NCBI GenBank assembly: GCA_964437725.1
Contig: CAYTIB010000060.1
Coordinates: forward strand, 1 to 54,438
DNA: 54,438 nt
Source: CAYTIB01 sp964437725
GTDB taxonomy: Bacteria; UBA8248; JACPRG01; G963555815
Direction: 5' to 3'
Shown here: piece by piece, positions 1 through 7,925 of the stretch
How positions within the stretch are numbered: the first letter of the stretch is position 1
Layout: every line of letters begins with the position of its first letter
Notes under the pieces: model-generated
Databases searched by the model: none
What the model saw: the letters and a program-made list of their open reading frames with translations, nothing else
What the model was told of the DNA's origin: nothing
Translations under genes and position numbers: made by a program

Positions 1-939
1 CACTTGATTTGCAAAACCATCGACCACCTTGCGAACAATCTTACGAAATGACCTTAGGTGGATTCCTTCGGTGCGCGGATATAAGGGAACAATCCTACCC
101 ATATGCAAAGAGTTGAGTTTTCCGTCCTCTTCTTCCAGATCTTCAACATCTGGGTGATGGATCTCTAAACAACCACGTCGATTGTTCGAACGAACCACAC
201 CGCTAAACACGAATGAACGCCCATCAAGGTATCGCTCCTCCAGGTAGGCTTTTCGGAAAACAAACCATACCGCGGTAATAACCCCCGTTGAATCAGAAAT
301 CGTAACCTCAAACCTTCTTCGCCCTCGTCCGCGGAACGTAACCTCACTTTTCAAAACAGTGCCATAGAAAGTCTGCTGCAGCCCTGGTTCCAGAGAGTCA
401 ATTGGTTGTAAATGAGTTCGATCCACATATTGTCGCGGCAGAAAAAAAAGCACATCACCAACCGTCCGTATACCAAGTTGCTTAAAAACCTCGGCTCGCT
501 TTGGACCAACACCGGGAATCTTTTGAACGCTATCTGCCAATGAGGCAGTTTCGTCAGAGACTCCAGACCTATAAGAAGAATCAGGTTGATTGACAATTTC
601 TTTTATCGAAGGTTTCGTACAAATGATACTGGAAGATAACTGAGCCTCCGAGTCACAGAGGCCCTCAATCAGCACCTCGACTCCCTTCAAAAGTCTCAGC
701 GCCTCGGACAGTCGAACTCGCTTTTTTTCGGAATCCAAAGCATCAAACTCAATAAAGTTTCGTCTCAATTCCTCGAGCATAGTCCATACAGCTTTCTCCT
801 GATGCTCAGCCTCCAGTTCATCTATCCAGGCATTAACGGACTGCTCAAGCCCAGAGATTGAATCCATCGTCGCAAAGTTGTTGCGCGAGGCAAACTCCAA
901 AGGTCTTCGGAGTTTTTCTAAAGCATCAACCCGATTCAT
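1..939 (-). CDS. recG: ATP-dependent DNA helicase RecG, N-terminal part (cut by window edge)
   Basis: RecG is a superfamily 2 helicase that remodels stalled replication forks and branched recombination intermediates. Only the first 313 codons are in the window; the helicase motor domains lie beyond the left edge. The visible part ends in the wedge (OB-fold) domain: an 'IPGVGPKRAEVFKQLG' helix-hairpin-helix-like start near residue 175, then 'VGDVLFFLPRQYVDR', 'RSFVFSGVVR' and 'GRIVPLYPRTEGI', all typical of RecG. About 170 residues precede the wedge, an N-terminal extension absent from E. coli RecG but found in many other bacteria. The ATG at 939 was chosen because the frame is open to it; another ATG lies at 867. 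Neither has a strong ribosome binding site. It is divergent from rpmB. Family assignment is firm; the exact start is not. Confidence 0.92.
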   Translation of the reverse strand, partial: MNRVDALEKLRRPLEFASRNNFATMDSISGLEQSVNAWIDELEAEHQEKAVWTMLEELRRNFIEFDALDSEKKRVRLSEALRLLKGVEVLIEGLCDSEAQLSSSIICTKPSIKEIVNQPDSSYRSGVSDETASLADSVQKIPGVGPKRAEVFKQLGIRTVGDVLFFLPRQYVDRTHLQPIDSLEPGLQQTFYGTVLKSEVTFRGRGRRRFEVTISDSTGVITAVWFVFRKAYLEERYLDGRSFVFSGVVRSNNRRGCLEIHHPDVEDLEEEDGKLNSLHMGRIVPLYPRTEGIHLRSFRKIVRKVVDGFANQV

Positions 940-1135
940 AATGAAAAAGATACGTCAGGAAAAGGAAAGTCCAAGCAGTCTTTCATATTTCTCACTGGGG
1001 CACAGAGTGATCCACAGACTCGGAATCAGACCAAAAATGTTTGCGCGATCCGAGGTGAGGTGCTAACTTACCTAGTTCTTGCTGCACGAGTTGCTTCAGA
1101 GGGGTTTCCTCACCGAGATAAAGGACTCAGGAGCC

Positions 1136-1366
1136 GTGTCAAAACGTTGTGAAATATGCGGAAAAGGACCGATTGTCGGTAACAAAGTGAGTCACGCACA
1201 TAAAGTCTCCAAACGCCGCTGGGAGCCTAATCTTCAGCGAGTTCGCGTGCAAATTAACTCCGGTGGAGCAAAACGAATGACCATTTGCACATCATGCATT
1301 CGATCTGGCAAAGTCAAGAAGGCCGTCAGAAAGCGGAATCCAGAGAAAATAGAAGCATCAAGCTAG
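1136..1366 (+). CDS. rpmB: 50S ribosomal protein L28
   Basis: This encodes a 76-residue protein of the large ribosomal subunit. The sequence starts with SKRCEICGKGP and continues with NKVSHAHKVSKRRW, the classic L28 N-terminus. Two CxxC pairs (CEIC near the start and CTSC near residue 60) mark the zinc-binding form of L28. An upstream in-frame start at 1079 would add 19 residues that do not match the family. The GTG at 1136 is preferred because it begins the protein exactly where L28 normally begins, with purine-rich AAAGGA and GGAG stretches just upstream. The gene stands alone, divergent from recG and convergent with rel. Confidence 0.95.
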   Translation: MSKRCEICGKGPIVGNKVSHAHKVSKRRWEPNLQRVRVQINSGGAKRMTICTSCIRSGKVKKAVRKRNPEKIEASS

Positions 1367-1458
1367 ATACTATCCTCTCTTTTCTGTCGTATTTTTTCCC
1401 GATATAAAAGGTAACGATGAGTATACTCCGGGTATGAACAAGATAATTGCGTGCCCAC

Positions 1459-3633
1459 CTAATTGCGGACCGGCACCCCTTTTACACGTTCGACCTTCAA
1501 GACTCCAGAAAGTGTTCGAAGTTCACGCAGTACCTTCTCCAGGTGCGCGAAATCCTGAATCTTGATACCAAAGTGGATCACAGCTCCGACAAACCCTTCA
1601 GAAGTTTCTGCCTGGACATGAACAATATTTGAACGATGCTCAGCAATCACTCCACTAACCTTGGCCAAAATACCCGGTTCATCGACAGATTCAAGGCGTA
1701 ACTCGACCAGGTATTGTGCGTTTGTTTCCAAATCCCATTCTACTTCAACCCGGCGATCCGGCTCGTAATCTAGAATTCCAACATTAGGGCAATCGACACC
1801 GTGGATCGTAACTCCCCTGCCCCGAGTAATATAGCCAACAATTGGCTCTCCCCGCACCGGACTACAACAAGTCGCTGGTCTAACTAGTAAATCCTCGAAG
1901 TTTTTCACTTTAACGTGAGCTTTACGGGTAACTACCTCAGAAAGTTCCTGGCTAGGAATAAGCTCCTCATCACTCTCGTGGGCTTTAATCACATCAGGAG
2001 CAAGAATCTTTGAAACAACTTGGCGAGGTGCAAGCCACCCAAAACCCAGGCCCAGAATCATCTCATCCGCTGAGGACAGACCTAGCAAGTGCGCCACTTC
2101 TTTCAGTTCCTTTGCCTCAGGAATTGCAATTCTGGAATTCTTTTCATAACGTTCCAGCTCCTTCTCTAGAATCTCGGAACCCAATCCCATAGCTCGCTCC
2201 TTTTCTTCAGATCTAAGAAAAGAACGAATCTTAGAACGCGCGCGTGCTGTCATCACAAACTTTAGCCAATCTCGGCTGGGTTTGTGGTGAGGCTGGGTAA
2301 CTATCTCCACTATCTGTCCATTTTCCAATTTCTGCTTAAGTGGAACTGTCCTACCATTTACCTTAGCGCTTGCACAGTGATTACCTATATCGGTGTGAAT
2401 CTGATAAGCAAAATCTACTGGTGTGGCGTCTCGGGGAAGTTCGATAACTCTTCCCTTGGGGGTAAAGACATAGACCTCTTCTTGAAAAAGATCCGTTCGC
2501 AAGGTACGCATAAACTCTTTTGGGTCTTGGACCTCCTTCTGCCACTCAAGAAGTTGGCGTAGCCAGTTAAATCGCTCGTCGTCACGCTCCTCCTGAGGCC
2601 GACCCTCTTTGTAAAGCCAGTGGGCAGCAATACCTGATTCGGCCACTTTATGCATCTCGTCCGTCCGAACCTGAAATTCCACACGGTGGCCACGGGATCC
2701 CATTACGGTAGTATGGATAGACTGGTACATGTTTGCCTTGGGAAGAGCTATAAAGTCTTTAAATCGTCCCGGGATCGGCATCCAAAGCGAATGGATTACC
2801 CCCAAAACCGCATAACAGTCTCTAACAGAATCCGTGATAATGCGAAGTGCCGTGATGTCATATATTTGGTCGATCGTGATGTTTTGTGAGACAAGTTTCC
2901 GATGGATGCTGGAGATCGTCTTGGTTCGTCCCATGGTACGAACGTCCAAAGAAGAATTCTTCAATTCGACACTAAGAGCATCTATAACCTCCTGCAGGTA
3001 GGCTTCTCGTTCTTTCTTGCTGGCTATAAGCTTGTGGTTAATGTCCTCATGTTCCTGAGGTTTGAGATATCGAAATGCTCTGTCCTCTAATTCCTCCTTG
3101 ATCCCACCAAGCCCAAGACGATTAGCCAGGGGAGCATAAATATCCATCGTCTCCTGAGCAATAGCATTACGCCTTTCCGGCTCATGGAATTCCAGAGTAC
3201 ACATGTTGTGAACTCGATCGGCCAGTTTGACAATGATGACCCGCAGGTCGTGCGACATAGCCATTAACATCTTGCGAAAATTATCAGCCTGCCTCTCGTG
3301 TGCGCTAGTTACCTCGATCTGACTGATCTTGGTCAAAGCCTCGACGAGATCGGCAAGTGTATCTCCGAAAACATGGCGGATGTCCTCCACCTCTACATGT
3401 GTATCTTCAACCGTGTCGTGTAGAAGCCCTGCGGCAACGCTTATGGCATCCAGATGTAAATCTGCCAAAATATTGGCAACCTCAAGGGGGTGAGAAAGGT
3501 AGGCCTCACCGGAAAGACGAACCTGCCCACCATGTACCTTCGCACAATAGGTATAGGCCTTCTGAGTGAGATTGATATCCTCCCGAGAAAGATAGGTCTC
3601 AAGTTTCGTAGCAATGTCCTTAAAACTAATCAT
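1459..3633 (-). CDS. rel: Bifunctional (p)ppGpp synthetase/hydrolase, RelA/SpoT family
   Basis: This protein makes and degrades the stringent-response alarmone (p)ppGpp. Numbering is from a TTG five codons upstream of the chosen ATG. The HD hydrolase domain carries the metal-binding HDTVEDT motif at about residues 77-83. The synthetase domain carries RFKD at 295-298 followed by ALPKANMYQS; the RxKD form is the one found in bifunctional Rel/SpoT enzymes rather than RelA. A TGS domain begins near residue 395 (VYVFTPKGRVIELP) and an ACT domain fills the C-terminus. At about 725 residues it has the normal long-Rel length. The ATG at 3633 (MISFKDI) fits family N-termini and has GGAA about 7 bases upstream; the TTG at 3648 is the alternative. 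TatA lies directly upstream on the same strand. Confidence 0.95.
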   Translation of the reverse strand: MISFKDIATKLETYLSREDINLTQKAYTYCAKVHGGQVRLSGEAYLSHPLEVANILADLHLDAISVAAGLLHDTVEDTHVEVEDIRHVFGDTLADLVEALTKISQIEVTSAHERQADNFRKMLMAMSHDLRVIIVKLADRVHNMCTLEFHEPERRNAIAQETMDIYAPLANRLGLGGIKEELEDRAFRYLKPQEHEDINHKLIASKKEREAYLQEVIDALSVELKNSSLDVRTMGRTKTISSIHRKLVSQNITIDQIYDITALRIITDSVRDCYAVLGVIHSLWMPIPGRFKDFIALPKANMYQSIHTTVMGSRGHRVEFQVRTDEMHKVAESGIAAHWLYKEGRPQEERDDERFNWLRQLLEWQKEVQDPKEFMRTLRTDLFQEEVYVFTPKGRVIELPRDATPVDFAYQIHTDIGNHCASAKVNGRTVPLKQKLENGQIVEIVTQPHHKPSRDWLKFVMTARARSKIRSFLRSEEKERAMGLGSEILEKELERYEKNSRIAIPEAKELKEVAHLLGLSSADEMILGLGFGWLAPRQVVSKILAPDVIKAHESDEELIPSQELSEVVTRKAHVKVKNFEDLLVRPATCCSPVRGEPIVGYITRGRGVTIHGVDCPNVGILDYEPDRRVEVEWDLETNAQYLVELRLESVDEPGILAKVSGVIAEHRSNIVHVQAETSEGFVGAVIHFGIKIQDFAHLEKVLRELRTLSGVLKVERVKGVPVRN

Positions 3634-3716
3634 GTCCTTGTTCCACAATTTTGCGGTCGAACACGTCTTCGGAACCCTCCCGAAACTACTATCTGACTCT
3701 GCAAATTTCGTTCACA

Positions 3717-3941
3717 CTAAGTTCGTTTTTTGTCATTTCGCTTGTTGCTAGAACCTTCCGTTTTTTCATCTTGCTGCCTTTGCTCAGGTGTAACGTTTAT
3801 ATGGTCGGATTCCTGCATCGTTCGCTTGAATCCCTTGATCGCCTTAGCCAATCCGCTGCCCATCTCAGGCAATCGCTTTCCTCCCACCACCAGGATAATA
3901 ATCCCAACAATTATTAAAATCTCAATTATGCCAAAACCCAT
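3717..3941 (-). CDS. tatA: Twin-arginine translocase subunit TatA/TatE
   Basis: This 74-residue inner-membrane protein forms the pore-like oligomer of the Tat system, which exports folded proteins. It starts MGFGIIEILIIVGIIILVVGG, a short transmembrane helix, followed by the typical hinge and amphipathic helix (KRLPEMGSGLAKAIKGFKR), then a polar charged tail. An in-frame start at 3986 would add 15 residues in front of the membrane helix, which is unusual for TatA, so the ATG at 3941 was chosen; AAGGA lies about 12 bases upstream. No tatB or tatC is present in the window. Confidence 0.9.
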   Translation of the reverse strand: MGFGIIEILIIVGIIILVVGGKRLPEMGSGLAKAIKGFKRTMQESDHINVTPEQRQQDEKTEGSSNKRNDKKRT

Positions 3942-4294
3942 TTGCCAATTTAATCCTTCAGCGTATTCAAAGTTGAATTGCCTCACCTAACCGAGGCTAA
4001 AAACATCGACCCGCACGTTTTGACCTTAAGCTCCAAAATATGTCTATGTCAATGAAAATTGGGGACTTGCCAATTTCTCGACTACAGGAAACCCAGTAAA
4101 TACCAGAGCTTAATCCAAATGAAGGTCGCTACGTCAAATTAAGATTAAAAGGACAAACTGCGAGGGAAGTTTTCGGTAAACCACAACGCTGCTCAAATCG
4201 AATCGACGAGATATTATCTACGGGGAAGATGCCCGCAAATACCTGGTGGATCAAGAAAAACTCCAGTCTGGAACCAAAACCACAACCAATCGAG
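3942..4294. other. Intergenic region between tatA and the P1 peptidase gene
   Basis: About 350 bases without a recognisable gene. It should hold the tatA-rel promoter (reading leftwards) and the 3' end of the peptidase transcript. No convincing terminator hairpin, promoter or conserved RNA was seen. Short plus-strand peptides here change frame repeatedly and were not accepted as a gene. Confidence 0.5.
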
Positions 4295-5266
4295 TCAACC
4301 TTGAGGTAAGTCTTTCACAGCAGGAACACCGCCAAGAGACACAGCTTCCACTACAGCACGATTGATGGCAATAGCGACAACCTCTTCAGCCAAAAGACCT
4401 AAGATATTCAAGTCTTCTTTCCCCCTCCCCAAAGAAGCGGCAATGACTAAGTCTCCATCCAAAGTACTAAATGCAGGGCGTAACGTCCGTCCCATTCCCC
4501 CTGCAGCCAACTGGGCCAGTTTTTCAACTGAGGGGCGATCAAGTTCAGCATCAGTGGCAACGCAACAAAGAGTCGTATTCTCCCCAAAATTAACACGAGT
4601 AACACCTTGGAGCATCATCGCGGCCATATCCGCAAATTCTAGGGAATCCTCTCCCATTCTGGCACCCGCGAGGATCCTTCCTGTTTCTCGGCAAATCACA
4701 TCTCCAAAAGCATTGACAACCACCAAGGCTCCAACAGTAACACCTCCAGGAGAGCGGAGAGACCAGGTCCCTACCCCACCTTTCATCCCTCTTCTGAGAC
4801 CAAACAGCTTACCGACACTCGCTCCCGTTCCAGCACCAATTGAACCCTCAGCGGGTAAGTGTCCGTCCAAACCGTCAGCCACCTCGCAGGCATGCAACGC
4901 CATCTCGGGGGTCGGTCGGATGTCGCTTCTCCCCAGAGCCAAGTCGTAAAGTATCGCAGCAGGCACAATAGGGACAGTGGTCTGGCCGGTAGGGAAACCA
5001 ACCCCCTTAGCTTCCAGGAAGGTCATGACACCGGCTGCCGCATCAAGACCAAATGCACTACCACCGGCAAAGAATACGGCGTCGATCCTCCCAACCAAGT
5101 GCTGCGGACGCAAAACATCCATCTGCCGAGTGCCGGTAGCACTGCCCCGTAAATCTAGTCCTCCCACCGCCCCATCTTCAAACAGAATGGCGGTGCAACC
5201 GGTAAGGGCTCCGAGGTCTTGCGCGTGTCCAACGCGAACACCTGGGACGTCAGCCAAACTCGCCAA
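4295..5266 (-). CDS. P1 family (DmpA/NylC-like) N-terminal nucleophile peptidase
   Basis: This is a predicted self-cleaving amidohydrolase or aminopeptidase of the S58/P1 group, 323 residues. The N-terminal SLADVPGVRVGHA and the glycine-rich FFAGGSAFGLDAA region are typical. The cleavage site looks like Asn230-Thr231 in GENTTLCCVATDAELDRP, which resembles the nylon-oligomer hydrolase NylC (Thr nucleophile) more than DmpA or BapA (Ser nucleophile). Autoprocessing would give chains of about 230 and 93 residues. The start is a TTG with AGGAG nine bases upstream. It lies 20 bases downstream of the selenocysteine DsbA-like gene on the same strand, so cotranscription is likely, though a functional link is unproven. 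No signal peptide is seen, so it is probably cytoplasmic. The substrate is unknown. Confidence 0.85.
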   Translation of the reverse strand: MASLADVPGVRVGHAQDLGALTGCTAILFEDGAVGGLDLRGSATGTRQMDVLRPQHLVGRIDAVFFAGGSAFGLDAAAGVMTFLEAKGVGFPTGQTTVPIVPAAILYDLALGRSDIRPTPEMALHACEVADGLDGHLPAEGSIGAGTGASVGKLFGLRRGMKGGVGTWSLRSPGGVTVGALVVVNAFGDVICRETGRILAGARMGEDSLEFADMAAMMLQGVTRVNFGENTTLCCVATDAELDRPSVEKLAQLAAGGMGRTLRPAFSTLDGDLVIAASLGRGKEDLNILGLLAEEVVAIAINRAVVEAVSLGGVPAVKDLPQG

Positions 5267-5286
5267 TTCGGCGTTCTCCTATTGGG

Positions 5287-5919
5287 TTACAGGGATGCAC
5301 TTGCTTGGGAATCCAAAAGTTGATTGATAACTTGCTCATACTCCTCCAACGGAACAGCCCCCACTAAAGCATGTTCGCGTCCAAGGATAACGGTAGGGAT
5401 TGATTGAACACCGAAGTGGTTAACACCCTCAGCATACTCTCTGAGCACAACTTCCCGTTGAGATCCGCTCAGTAGCCTTTCCTTGAAGCGAGGGATATCA
5501 AGGCCTTGCTCCGATGCAATCTGTATCAAAACTTCAGAATCGCTGATATTACGACTTTCCTCAAAAATCCCTTTGAGTAGCGCCAAATGGAAACGATGGT
5601 GTGCGTCTTCTCCCTGCAAGGCCGCACACTTTGCTGCCTCAGATGGGGGCAAACTATGATTAGGAAAAGGCTCTTTGCTGTGCCAGGAATAGAACGTGCC
5701 ACCACCCTTTTGTTCATTGGCCCTTTCCCAATGTTGGCGGCGGTAATCGTTGAACACCACAGTCGGATCCATCTTGGCACGCAAGAGAAAGGATCTATAC
5801 TGCAGGTTGACTTTCTTACCGTACTTTTCCTTGACTTGTCCCAACCGCACGGTGGAATTGTAGCACCAGGGTCAGCAGTAATCGTGAAAAGCAAGTAACT
5901 CGAGGGGCTTCAAACTCAT
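5287..5919 (-). CDS. DsbA/FrnE-like thiol oxidoreductase with predicted selenocysteine (UPWC)
   Basis: Read through one in-frame TGA (5872-5874), this is a complete 210-residue DsbA/FrnE-family protein. The N-terminus is MSLKPLELLAFHDYC, then the TGA at codon 16, then PWCYNSTVRLG. In FrnE-type proteins this place holds the CPWC redox motif, so the TGA sits exactly on the first catalytic Cys and gives Sec-Pro-Trp-Cys. The expected cis-proline loop is present (VQSIPTVIL) and the body matches the family to the end. The ATG at 5919 has GGAG seven bases upstream, whereas a start after the TGA (GTG at 5850) would remove the beta-strand and active site. The gene ends in TAA. A hairpin fitting a bacterial SECIS follows the TGA. 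A Cys immediately precedes Sec. No signal peptide is seen. The gene lies between a TlpA-like gene and a P1 peptidase gene. The alternatives are a nonsense mutation or a sequencing error; placement on the catalytic residue argues against both. Confidence 0.85.
5839..5874 (-). promoter_or_regulatory. Candidate bacterial SECIS hairpin following the Sec UGA
   Basis: The mRNA just after UGA (5874-5872) can fold into UUCC-ACC / GGU-U-GGGA with apical loop GUGC (5850-5847). The pairs are 5857-5854 with 5839-5842 (one G-U) and 5853-5851 with 5844-5846, with U5843 bulged. The loop begins 21 nucleotides after UGA and its first base is G. Both fit the general bacterial SECIS model, which asks for a loop about 16-37 nucleotides after UGA with G among the first two loop bases. 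The stem is short and the fold was done by eye. Confidence 0.55.
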
Positions 5920-6025
5920 ATCAGCACTCCAAAAACATTTTAAATTGACCTCAAAAAGGCGTCCTTATAAATCTGTTCGTTGCCCAACGCCCGAGAGGAG
6001 AAGGAGAAAACCAACTCAGAAGCCC

Positions 6026-6652
6026 TTAGGAAAAACGCAAGGCCAACTCAATAAGATTCATGTTTTCTCGCTTTGTCCATTCGCGTGGACCCACAATCTT
6101 TTCGAGAAGTTTTCCCTGCCTATCGATGATGAAGGTTTCGGGAACACCAGTAACCTGGTATAGCTTTCGGATAGTTCCATTTGGGTCCAAAAGCGAGTCG
6201 AAGGTCAAACCCAGCTTTTCTACATACGGGACGACCACGTCCTTTCCTAATACATCGATACTCACAGTAACCATAGCCAATCCCTGGTCACGATACCTCT
6301 TGTGGAGAGTCTCCATCGAGGGCATTTCCCACGTGCACGTTACACACCATGTTGCCCAGACGTTTAAAAAAACAACCTGGCCGCGATAATCAGAAAGGGA
6401 CACCTGCCGTCCTTTGAGATTTACAAAAGTAAAACCAGGCACTTCCTTTCCCACCTTCAGAGGGGGTGGATCAGCAGGGGGAAGATTCTGATCACGTGTA
6501 AACAGAGCATACCCACCGAGCATTATGAGAAAAGCAAAGGGCGCAATGGCAAGCAACCTTAACATCCTACGCTCGATTACCGTGGCCCGACGGGGGACCC
6601 CATCTGGTTTGTCTTTCAGCCCCAAACCCAGGACCCCTGGTTTACTCGACAA
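6026..6652 (-). CDS. TlpA-like membrane-anchored thioredoxin
   Basis: This is a 208-residue thiol-disulfide oxidoreductase of the TlpA/ResA group, which reduces disulfides outside the cytoplasm, often during cytochrome maturation. After a basic N-terminus there is one hydrophobic segment (about residues 31-51), then a thioredoxin fold with active site WATWCVTC (Cys103, Cys106) and cis-proline in GVPETFIID. The start is a TTG overlapping the last 11 bases of the upstream cupredoxin gene, with GGGGAAG just before it, so translational coupling is likely. A start at the ATG of residue 30 is possible and would still include the membrane segment. Its neighbours are all redox proteins: a cupredoxin-like lipoprotein and a peroxiredoxin upstream, and the DsbA-like gene 106 bases downstream. 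Confidence 0.9.
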   Translation of the reverse strand: MSSKPGVLGLGLKDKPDGVPRRATVIERRMLRLLAIAPFAFLIMLGGYALFTRDQNLPPADPPPLKVGKEVPGFTFVNLKGRQVSLSDYRGQVVFLNVWATWCVTCTWEMPSMETLHKRYRDQGLAMVTVSIDVLGKDVVVPYVEKLGLTFDSLLDPNGTIRKLYQVTGVPETFIIDRQGKLLEKIVGPREWTKRENMNLIELALRFS

Positions 6653-7055
6653 TAATCTTCCCCTTCATTTTGTAGTAATCGACACCGCTATAAACTGTAC
6701 TAAAAAATTCGATAATCTCCTTCTTGTGAGTCCTGATCATCACGCGGAGGGGTTTCCCGGGTTCGAATGCACCGAAATTCTGTGTTCGACCAGGACGCCG
6801 AATACCGAATCCATGAGGTACGTCTTCGCTTTTCAATGTGATTTCCAATGGTGTTCTCTGGTTCACTCGGATAACTTTGGGTTGAAATTCATAACGCTTA
6901 GCGGTAATGGTTACCTTGTAGACAATCTTGTTTTTCAGATCGTCATCTTCCTTATCCTTACTCTTGTACAAACTACCTACCCAACCGCAACCGCCAACCA
7001 CCAGTCCAACACTTATCAAAATAGTGAGAAAAACCTCTTTAGAAGAAACCTTCAT
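6642..7055 (-). CDS. Cupredoxin-fold lipoprotein lacking copper ligands
   Basis: This encodes a 137-residue exported protein with a lipobox (LVVGGC, Cys23), so it is probably anchored to a membrane. The rest resembles the cupredoxin domain of cytochrome c oxidase subunit II: KRYEFQPKVIRV, then VPHGFGI with the first ligand position His81, then FFSTVYSGVDYYKMKGKI. In CuA domains that last motif reads C-x3-C-G-x2-H-x2-M. Here the two Cys are Ser (119 and 123), the His is Tyr (127) and only Met130 remains. Copper binding of the CuA kind is therefore unlikely. A TTG two codons upstream (7061) is an alternative start with GAAGG at better spacing. The stop overlaps the start of the TlpA-like gene. 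Confidence 0.8.
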   Translation of the reverse strand: MKVSSKEVFLTILISVGLVVGGCGWVGSLYKSKDKEDDDLKNKIVYKVTITAKRYEFQPKVIRVNQRTPLEITLKSEDVPHGFGIRRPGRTQNFGAFEPGKPLRVMIRTHKKEIIEFFSTVYSGVDYYKMKGKIIVE

Positions 7056-7231
7056 ACGCAAATTGACCTTCTTAGGGAATATCCAGGTTTATGAAATAAA
7101 TAGGAAACTCAGATAAAAACTTTCATGCTCAACACAAACCCGCAACCGCCTCAACTATTCCGGACACATATCCTCAGTTAACATATTCACATACCTCTCT
7201 ACTTTACCCCAGCAACAATCTTTCGCCTATT

Positions 7232-7687
7232 TCATTGAATTTTTTCAAGCTCGGCAAAAATCAAATCCAGACTGGGAATCTCACGGATATTTTCCTGAAC
7301 TTGCAAGTACGCGATATTCCCTTCCTTGTCAACGATAAATACCGCTCGCTGAGACATTCCCACATCGTGCATCACACCATAGGTGTTCGTGATTTTCTTA
7401 TCGAAATCACTTAGAACAGCGATTTGGATCCCGTAATGATCGGCCCATGCACTCTGTGACCATGAGCTATCCACGCTAATCGCTAACACCTCTGTGTCAA
7501 GTTCCTCAAATCGGTTGTTCTCCTGGGAATAAACTGGAATCTGAACGGAGCAAACCGGACTGAAAACGAACGGGAAAAAAACAAGCATCACATTTTTCTT
7601 GCCCGCATAATCGGACAGAGACACCTCTCGATCTCCCGTAGCTTTAGCCGTAAAATTGGGTGCTGGCTCACCTACGCTAACCGCCAC
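7232..7687 (-). CDS. Peroxiredoxin, AhpE-like, 1-Cys
   Basis: This is a 151-residue thiol peroxidase that reduces peroxides with a peroxidatic cysteine. The motif FFPFVFSPVC puts that residue at Cys46, as in AhpE. No other cysteine is present, so it is a one-Cys enzyme needing an outside thiol for recycling. Strands DTEVLAISVDSSWSQSAWA and RAVFIVDKEGNIAYL fit the peroxiredoxin fold. The ATG at 7687 has a GGAGTGGGA stretch upstream. It is the first gene of the leftward redox group and a natural partner for the thioredoxin- and DsbA-like proteins downstream, although that pairing is inferred from position. It is divergent from glcF. Confidence 0.93.
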   Translation of the reverse strand: MAVSVGEPAPNFTAKATGDREVSLSDYAGKKNVMLVFFPFVFSPVCSVQIPVYSQENNRFEELDTEVLAISVDSSWSQSAWADHYGIQIAVLSDFDKKITNTYGVMHDVGMSQRAVFIVDKEGNIAYLQVQENIREIPSLDLIFAELEKIQ

Positions 7688-7925
7688 AATCCCACTCCGC
7701 CTTCAAACTTAGAAAAACAGACCCGTTCGGCTTCTGCCAAACTATTTTAGTCCAGCAGTAAGCGTTGGAAAAATCTCTAACCGTCAAATTAATAACCACA
7801 CAAAACACCAAAGCTTCATGGGGCCCTAAGATAGTAGTACAAATCCGCGAGTGTCAACCTGCCGAAATGAGCTAATGATACAATTACTAAAATTTCATTC
7901 CCCTAATTATGGACAGGTGATTTCC

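Noticed and set aside
4050..4294. A small plus-strand FlgM-like gene before the peptidase gene
   Set aside because: The readable pieces switch frame, begin with a 15-residue peptide that stops, and match FlgM only in a few residues.
4362..4949. Long open frame of 195 codons on the plus strand
   Set aside because: It lies wholly opposite the P1 peptidase gene, has low-complexity Ser/Pro/Ala composition and no family features.
5526..5894. Alternative frame of 122 codons overlapping the DsbA-like gene
   Set aside because: It has no family match, while the frame with UGA read as Sec matches the whole DsbA/FrnE fold.
6755..6775. tRNA-like GGGTTCGAATGC (T-arm type sequence)
   Set aside because: It lies inside the cupredoxin-like gene and no cloverleaf can be built around it.
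7232..7687. A second selenoprotein in the peroxiredoxin
   Set aside because: The peroxidatic residue is encoded by TGC and the frame has no internal TGA.
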